The notes beneath the pieces are model-generated. The model ran no database searches and was not told the DNA's origin. It worked only from the letters and a program-made list of their open reading frames with translations. Positions 57,801-64,000 of a DNA stretch of 64,000 bases are shown in pieces; the stretch's first letter is position 1; each line of letters starts with the position of its first letter. The stretch comes from Ehretia macrophylla. Taxonomy: Eukaryota > Streptophyta > Magnoliopsida > Boraginales > Ehretiaceae. The stretch covers positions 14,565,501-14,629,500 of the forward strand of contig CM075765.1 of assembly GCA_037974665.1 (NCBI GenBank), read 5' to 3'. Both the position numbers and the translations under genes were made by a program.

Positions 57801-60800
57801 CACATGCGCTCATCATAGTCATTCTAGTAATGATCATAGTTATTGATATTGTATGATTCGTATGATATGTTTTGATTCACCTCTACATCAATATGAATCA
57901 ATGAGTGAATCGTAAATTAGTGCAAATCATAGGCCGAATCATGAAAAAATGTCGCGAATCATATCGAGCCGGATGATTCACCGTTTTGTCCGTTTCATTC
58001 TTATGATGATTTGCCAGTAAAGAAAAAGAAATGGGAAAAACTATGGAGACAAAGATGAGTGGAAAACAAAAAAAGGAAATGCTTTTAATCATTACAACCA
58101 ACTTTCTTTGGTCAAAAGTAAATAGTGAAAGCCAAAAAGTTGTGATATAATCCAAAATAAACAAAGATCATTACTCTCTTGTGCAGCAACTTGAAGACTC
58201 CAAACAGTGCAACAAATAGTCATCGAGTCAGTGCATTGAGTGCAGTAATTTATTTTGATTATTTGCCTATGGTAACATTTTGACTTTTTGCTTGATAATG
58301 TCAAGCTCCAATATGAGATTAAAATATTGCGAGATTGAAATTAGATTGCTTTTTTTAGTGATTTAATAGTTACTTGAGAATTTTTTCAATAGTTCATAAA
58401 AAAAGAAAAAAGAAAAGAAAGGGATTGATATTACATGGGATCACTATTATAGAGTTACTGAAAAAAATAGGATGCATTTAAGTTGTAACTACTATGGAAC
58501 ATATCTATTGGCTAATATATACTTGTTGTGCATATCAAAACCTAATTACTTGAGAAATATAGTGTTTATATGTACTCTCATATAAGTTATTATTACATTT
58601 TTATATAAATTGCTAAATAATTTTGTTTTCTCATTATCCAATGGCAGATGCTAAATAATTTTGTTTTCTCATTATCCAATGGCAAATGCTAAATAATTAC
58701 ACTACTCCTAGAGGTCCTAAAGGAGGAGGAGAAGAGAGAGGAGAGAAGGAGAAGAAAGAGGAGAGATCAGAGACAGAGAGAGATCGAGAGAAAGAAAAGG
58801 AGGAGAAAAGAGAGGGTATATGCGAGTCCTGTGAGTTGTGTCCGTTGTTCCTCTTTCTTCTTTTTCTTCTATTTCTTCTTTTCTTTTTTTAGGGTTAGAC
58901 TTGGAAATATCTAGAAGTCGAGGAATAATCCAGTATTTCCACACATACTAACAAATCAATTTTTTTAAAAATTTTATTGACAAAATAAATTTAATATACA
59001 GAGGCGCAACAAGGCGCGCCTTGCTCGACTTGCGCGCATTGGTGCGCCTAAGGCCACTCGCCTCGCCTAAGCCTTTTTATGCACTGAGGGTGCGCCTCAC
59101 CTCCCCTCACCTTAGTGCCTAGGCGCGCTTTTTAATACACTGGGAACCATCCATTCTGGCCACAAACAAACTATTTGAGACTCACCATTCATATTTTCCT
59201 GTCGACCATAGGAAAGGAAGCTACAACTAACAAGAATTACTTACCAACACCAAATATTTTTTAGAGTATAGCACATATACAATTCTCAAGTTCCATAGAA
59301 CCAAAAGAAATTAGTTTCATAATGAAGTTTGTAAAATTTTTAGTCACAATAAAATGTTACCAGTTAATTTTTTCTATTTCATCCACCACAACCAGATAAT
59401 GACCATGGCACTATTTAAAAATTTCATTCAAACAATCTCTTTATTCTTTTTCTTTATCTCTATTTTTCAGGTCAAGTTTTCAATTGAATCAATAAACAGC
59501 AACTTGGGCAGATTCATTAAGTTTCTAAAACTGTAGACAGGTTAAGCGGGAAAGGAGAAATAACATCTATAGAAAATCTGAAGCCTTAGATAGCTATGAA
59601 TAAACATGATAAAACCAGAATCTGCCAATAGTTTTAAACAGAAGGTAGTTGCTACAGCACTTACAAAGCATTTGGTTGAAAGAGAGGAATAGGGAGAGAA
59701 GGGGAAGAAAAAGAACTGAACAACTTCAACAAGGGGAAGGGTATCTCTATCCTCTCAAATATTTGGTTGGACAGAGAGGGGGAAGGAAAATGAGAGAGAA
59801 TCTTAGCATTTCACCCTATGACCATGGTATATGACAATTATGTTTGAGTACTGTTTGTATCTCTGTAGTTATACTTTCCTACAACTCACCTAATTGGAGG
59901 AATTGAAAAAATTGGGCTTGAAGATGCACTATCGTCTTTCTTGCATTTCATTTCCTCTTTTATTCTGACCAAACAAGATATTGGATTACTCTGCCCCCAT
60001 ATTTCATTATTACCCTCTACTTCTCCCTCACAGTGTCATAGAACCTCGACCCTCTGGATTATTCAAGGTTCTATTATTTCTACAGATAGGAAGTTCCAAT
60101 ATGATCCCTCCAAATACAAAAGATACTTCAAGATAGCGAAAGCACATAGGCTGGGGAGCAATATTAGATGAATATTAGATCTGGTAATGCTAGCATTTTC
60201 CACAAAGGCAACGATGATCCACTGATGCATGGGAGAATAACAAAAAATAAAATCTAAAGTGTGTCAATGTAATGTCTACATGCTAAGGCAATCTCTCTAG
60301 GCTCATCAGTCACAGGCCGCAAAAAGCCATGGGTTTAGCATAATTTTCCAATTACATTGCTTTTCGGATACATGTAAATAAATCATCAATAGCCTACATA
60401 CCTGATGCATGTAGCTGCGGAAAATCTCATTCTGCTTCTTCAATCTCTGTACAAAGCGCTTCGGAGCAATGACACCTGTTTTCTTCTTCTGCGAGCTTAT
60501 CTACAGAAGAAGGTAGTGCAAGACCAGAAGATATCAAAAATCATTAAAGACATAACATGAGTAACATTGCAGTGAATTCAAAGGTCAAGCGCATACATAA
60601 AATACAGCATATGATCTACATGTTTCTGAGTGTTCATGTGTCTGAGCATGTGTGTTTTTGTGTATACATGCATTTGCCACACGAATATACACGCACACCA
60701 GTTAGAGAGTCTCCACGCATTTGTTAGAAGAAAGTATTAAACCTAAAGCACTACTGAAGAACGTGCTAACACAGGAGAGCAAAATAACTCTACAGCATTT

Positions 60801-61897
60801 CAAAATCTCTACTACCATCATGTGAACAGAATATACTTCAATTGAATATCATATTTGTTGCCTAGAAGCAACTTTTCCAATGAGAGCTGAACAAAATGCT
60901 TAACTCCAATTTCAGAAGTCCAGAGTGTACCAGCTTTTAACCTAAAGAAAAGACTCAAAATTTCAATATTATACTGCCCTAACAGAAGGTCAAATCTACC
61001 TTCTATTCTAAGAAACTGAATATGACTTTAACCAATGTCGAATTTCATCTTCCAAACTTGAACATCATAAAAGCATTAAGATGTATGAGGAAATCTATGT
61101 AATCTTTCCTGAATGTCTTCAATATTTCAAACATATTAGCTGATTCGACTTTCTGATCACACAGACATAATGCCTTTCATCACTCTTCTTTTTGGCATGC
61201 CGAGATCATATTAGACAGAGCAATTGCTACATGATGATTCCACTCCATTGCATTCTCCCAAATCTTATATATGTTTGTCAATAAATACACTACAAACATG
61301 TTGACCACTAACAAGTTAGCAATTATTTAAAAGTACTAGAAAATGACCTTAACACAATTGTTCTCCTTTTTCTGGAAAATCGATAAAGATATTACCAATT
61401 ATTCTTAGAAATCCGTGCACAAGAAAGCAGAAAAAGTTATACTGGAAGGACTAAATACTTTGATACCACCAAAATCTCCTCTGCAATTTAATATTTCCAA
61501 ATCACTGACAATATAGGATTTCATGCTTACCTAGCTCCGGTCATCTGGCCCATGTGCCAGACTACCAGAGTGAATCCTGAAGAAATGGAGATATATGAGA
61601 AATACACATTAAATGTAAACCCCACACATACGAGACCAATTGAATTATCCCAAGCACATTACTTAAATCAGAAAAAGTGAAATAAAATGATTATTAGACT
61701 GCTCAATTTGTTTCAGATCAATGCACTTGTGTCAACCACATAATTTACACACTAATGAGCAACTGTGGAATGATCTATACCTGCATAAATAAGTCTGCTA
61801 GGCATGTCAACAGATTCTCTTCCGCATCAACAAGACTTTTGTTGTTTGAATAATAGTCGAGTAACTGTTCCCTAAATGGAACACAGAAATAAAGAGC
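54814..61897 (-). CDS. UBP4: Ubiquitin-specific protease, UBP3/UBP4 type, 5' exon outside window
   Basis: Visible exons on the minus strand: 61897-61781, 60500-60402, 57074-56889, 56525-56344 and 55219-54814 (TGA at 54814), giving 329 aa in unbroken phase. Conserved blocks: [30 protein letters not shown] (QDAHEF box), [27 protein letters not shown] zinc-binding pair, and the His box [13 protein letters not shown] with FFDDENV. The enzyme cleaves ubiquitin from substrates; Arabidopsis UBP3/UBP4 are nuclear and needed for pollen (established). The first exon (about 40 residues, with the catalytic Cys in the GNTCY-type box) is not between 61898 and 62476. It must lie past 64000, beyond copia element D, or be lost. 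UBP3 and UBP4 are too alike to separate here; the CAMTA3 neighbour favours UBP4. Confidence 0.92.
55612..55815 (+). repeat. Dispersed SINE-type repeat in UBP intron
   Basis: The stretches CCAACTAGGTGGGGTCAACT and, further on, TTTATCCGGGCTTGG are hallmarks of a dispersed repeat that I recall from dicot genomes. Exact ends and family are uncertain. Confidence 0.45.
58611..58698. repeat. 38-bp tandem repeat, 2.3 copies
   Basis: Units 58611-58648 and 58649-58686 differ at one base, and a third partial copy follows. All start TGCTAAATAATT. Confidence 0.92.
58720..58815. repeat. Purine (GA)-rich tract
   Basis: Nearly pure AG/GAG/GAA sequence in the UBP intron. Confidence 0.85.
59001..59132. repeat. 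GC-rich GCGCC/GGCGC repeat block
   Basis: Contains GGCGCGCC, GCGCGC and repeated CGCCT/AGGCG words able to pair with each other, in an otherwise AT-rich intron. The composition suggests a foreign repeat. Family not identified. Confidence 0.55.
59665..59978. mobile_element. Possible MITE in UBP intron
   Basis: The ends show imperfect inverted symmetry: TTTGGTTGAAAGAG near 59671 against TTTGGTCAGAATAAAAG (reverse complement near 59975). The interior has purine-rich and pyrimidine-rich halves. No target duplication was confirmed. Confidence 0.3.
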
Positions 61898-62476
61898 CTG
61901 CATAAGTCAAGAAGAACAGCATTAAAGAATGTTTCCTTAGAAATTTAATAGCGAGGTTAAAACAAAATAAAAATTAAATAGCAAGGTTAAAACAAAATAA
62001 CAAGAAGACAAAGAAAAGAAGGATATAAGCAGCATAGATTAGAATTCAATCTCTGCAAAATGTGAGTTTTAAATTCCTTCAGCATCTAACTTTAACGCTA
62101 AAATGCCTATCATTGAGGACAATCTCATCATGCTGGGATAAGAACTTATACATCTTAGGCCACAGCTCTAATCAATGGAGTTCTTCTTCAGGCCATCATC
62201 AGCCATCTTCATCCTCGAACTCTTCAGGCAAACCACCAGCCAGTGCAGCCACTATCTCGAGTGATCAGACCGAGTTGATAGATAGGCAGAGACACATACA
62301 ACATCAGTAAACAGAAAAATCACAGCCCGGCCAATATATGCTTACTCCAAAATGGTCATATGGTAAGTTCACAACTAATGTTTGCTTTCCCAAAATGAGA
62401 TCATCCACGCTGAACTTAATTAACACAGTAAAAGAACCTTATGGCCGCACTCTCTGTCTGCCTTATCTTATAATAT
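61898..62476 (-). other. Part of UBP first intron left of element D
   Basis: No exon with the UBP catalytic cysteine box is seen here on the minus strand. A short tandem duplication (AGGTTAAAACAAAATAA) lies near 61950-62000. The open frame 62062-62310 has no recognisable features. Confidence 0.65.
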
Positions 62477-62726
62477 TGTTGGTTGACAAGAATCAAATCT
62501 TGATTGATTGATTGATTGATTGTAAATATAGAAATTCCATATCCAGGATTTACCTAATATTGATTGATTTCGTCTTTGTAGGAATTCCCTAGAATTAAGG
62601 AGTAGAATTAGTGCATAGATTGATTTGATTTAGAATATTTCCATGTATAGTGGCTGACCAATTTGTATAAATAGGGGTTCTACCCTAAGATCAAATACAT
62701 AAGTTTTTCCGCAAATAATTGTTTCA
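62477..62726 (+). repeat. 5' LTR of copia element D
   Basis: About 250 bp, defined by TGTTGG at the left and the primer-binding site at the right. The partner LTR is outside the window, so the right border is accurate only to a few bases. Confidence 0.7.
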
Positions 62727-62805
62727 ACTTGGTATCAAGAGCAGGTTAAAAACCTAGCCACCACATCCCTCAAGAACCAGAAAAATTATTCCCACCATTA
62801 TCCCA

Positions 62806-64000
62806 ATGGCAGAAGACTGCAAGACATCTTATGGAGGAGTTTTATCTTCCTATCAAACCCTAGATCAATCCAATATCCCCATGGTATTCGAAAAACTGAA
62901 TTCCACCAATTATGTGAATTGGGCACAATCAGTCAAAGTAACCATTAAAGGGAGGAGCAAACAGGGGTATCTTGATGGAACAAAGAAGAAACCCAAAGGA
63001 GATAAGCAGGCCTTGATCAAATGGGAAGAGGAAAACTCTCAAGTGATGGCATGGCTGATTCAGACAATGCAGGCAACTATAGGGAGGAATTATTTGTTCA
63101 TTGAGGATGCTAGTGAGCTTTGGAAGGCCGTGAAGGAAGCTTTCTCTACAGGAGGCAATGACGGCTCTATGTATGAGCTTGAGAATCAAATCCGGGAATT
63201 CCATCAAGGAGAAACAGATGTCAACACCTATTATAGCACCTTGAAAGGACTTTGGCAGGACTTGATTATTACCAAAGCTTGGAGCTAGATGGTGTACAGC
63301 TTTACTTGAAGGTCACTAAATTGATGGAAAAAGGTAGGACTTATAAATTCCTAGCTGGTCTCCGTTCTGAGTTTGATAATATTTGCTCTATGGTGATTAG
63401 TCGAACACCTTTTCCAACACTTGCTGAGGTGTTTTTTGCTGTGAGAACTGAGGAGATGAGGAGAAAAGCCATGCCAAAGGAGAGGAATATGGAAACTTTG
63501 GGAATGAAAGCAAGGAAGGACTGGAAAAATTCAGATAAGAAGAAGAGGGATTCCAAAGATGATCTTTGGTGTGATCATTGCAATAAGCCTAGGCATGATA
63601 GGGCTACTTGTTGGGTTCTTCATGGGATACCTGAGTCAAAGAATAAGGGCAAGCAAGTGGCTGCACATGTGGCAGAAACAACTACAAAAAAGGAAGAACT
63701 TGAGACTGCTTTCAGCAAACAACAAATGGCATAATTGTTGAGGATGTTGAATCTTCGTACAAAAGTTCATGCTTCTAAAACTGGTGGTAAAGTAAAATCT
63801 GTTCTTTCTACTTTTGCAAGCACAAATAATTCAGCGTGGATTGTAGATTCTGGTGCATCTGATCATATGACAGGGAATAGTACCTTGTTCTCTACTTATT
63901 CCCCATGTCTTGGTAATTTTGAGTTACAGTGGCTGGACAAGGAACAATCAAGATTTCTAATGCTTTATATTTGAAGGATGCGCTACATGTCCCTCAACTT
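62806..64000 (+). pseudogene. Element D gag and protease (broken, partial)
   Basis: UBN2-type gag starts at 62806 (LNSTNYVNWAQSVKVTIKGR). The frame changes near 63260 and there is a stop at 63732. A zinc knuckle (CDHCNKPRHDRATC) lies near 63579, and protease DSGASDHMTG lies near 63848. Another frame change follows near 63925. The rest of pol is outside the window. Confidence 0.85.

Larger units (their letters stand above)
57075..60401 (-). other. UBP intron of 3.3 kb, no gene seen
   Basis: It lies between the exons ending at 60402 and starting at 57074. It contains the tandem, GA-rich, GC-rich and MITE-like repeats listed separately. The open frame 58686-58892 is a product of GA-rich sequence. 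Confidence 0.7.
62477..64000 (+). mobile_element. Copia element D, 5' part only, in UBP first intron
   Basis: The LTR starts TGTTGGTTGA at 62477 and ends near 62726, with a TATA box TATAAATA at 62666-62673. The primer-binding site TGGTATCAAGAGC is at 62730-62742. Gag and protease follow and the element runs off the window. It is antisense to UBP. Confidence 0.85.

Noticed and set aside
58686..58892. Charged Glu/Arg-rich protein
   Set aside because: Produced by the purine tract in a UBP intron.

Overview
The window is nuclear DNA from a flowering plant, very probably a eudicot. It is AT-rich and its genes have many introns with ordinary GT..AG borders. It carries plant-type Ty1/copia retrotransposons, LINE and SINE remnants, and a piece of plant mitochondrial ribosomal DNA. 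I cannot fix the species. No bacterial, phage or CRISPR-like system is present.

Four conserved single-copy-type genes form the backbone. (1) A BTL3-like mitochondrial carrier lies on the + strand (851-6698, 4 exons, 454 aa). (2) A full-length CDKC;2/CDK9-type kinase of the PITAIRE class lies on the - strand (29933-9997, 12 exons, 510 aa), tail to tail with the carrier. (3) A CAMTA3/SR1-type calmodulin-binding transcription activator lies on the + strand (36506-45029, 13 exons, 1104 aa). (4) A UBP3/UBP4-type ubiquitin-specific protease lies on the - strand (61897-54814, 5 exons visible). Its first exon, which should carry the catalytic cysteine, lies beyond the right edge. I rebuilt every exon border by hand; reading frames and phases close exactly for all four.

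Mobile DNA explains much of the rest. CDKC;2 intron 10 is 12.2 kb long and holds two nested copia elements: B (14856-19813) sits inside A (12018-20777), each with a perfect 5-bp target-site duplication. The same intron has a 248-bp MITE with long terminal inverted repeats. A third copia element, C (46094-51411), lies between CAMTA and UBP, also with a perfect 5-bp duplication. A fourth, D (62477 to beyond 64000), lies in the first intron of UBP. All four are broken by stops, frameshifts or deletions. Smaller pieces include two 5'-truncated LINE tails (one with an 11-bp target-site duplication), SINE-like fragments, an isolated LTR with a primer-binding site in CAMTA intron 4, an 813-bp foldback element, and a degraded mitochondrial 18S rRNA insertion.

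The genes do not form one pathway, but two act in transcription: P-TEFb-type phosphorylation of the RNA polymerase II tail, and Ca2+/calmodulin-dependent promoter binding. The order BTL3 - CDKC - CAMTA - UBP unites two gene pairs that, from memory of Arabidopsis locus numbers, lie on separate chromosomes there. I found no convincing undescribed system. The most notable things are the nested-element intron that CDKC;2 must splice out, the copia insertion separating the UBP catalytic-cysteine exon from the rest of the gene, and the reconstructable insertion history.
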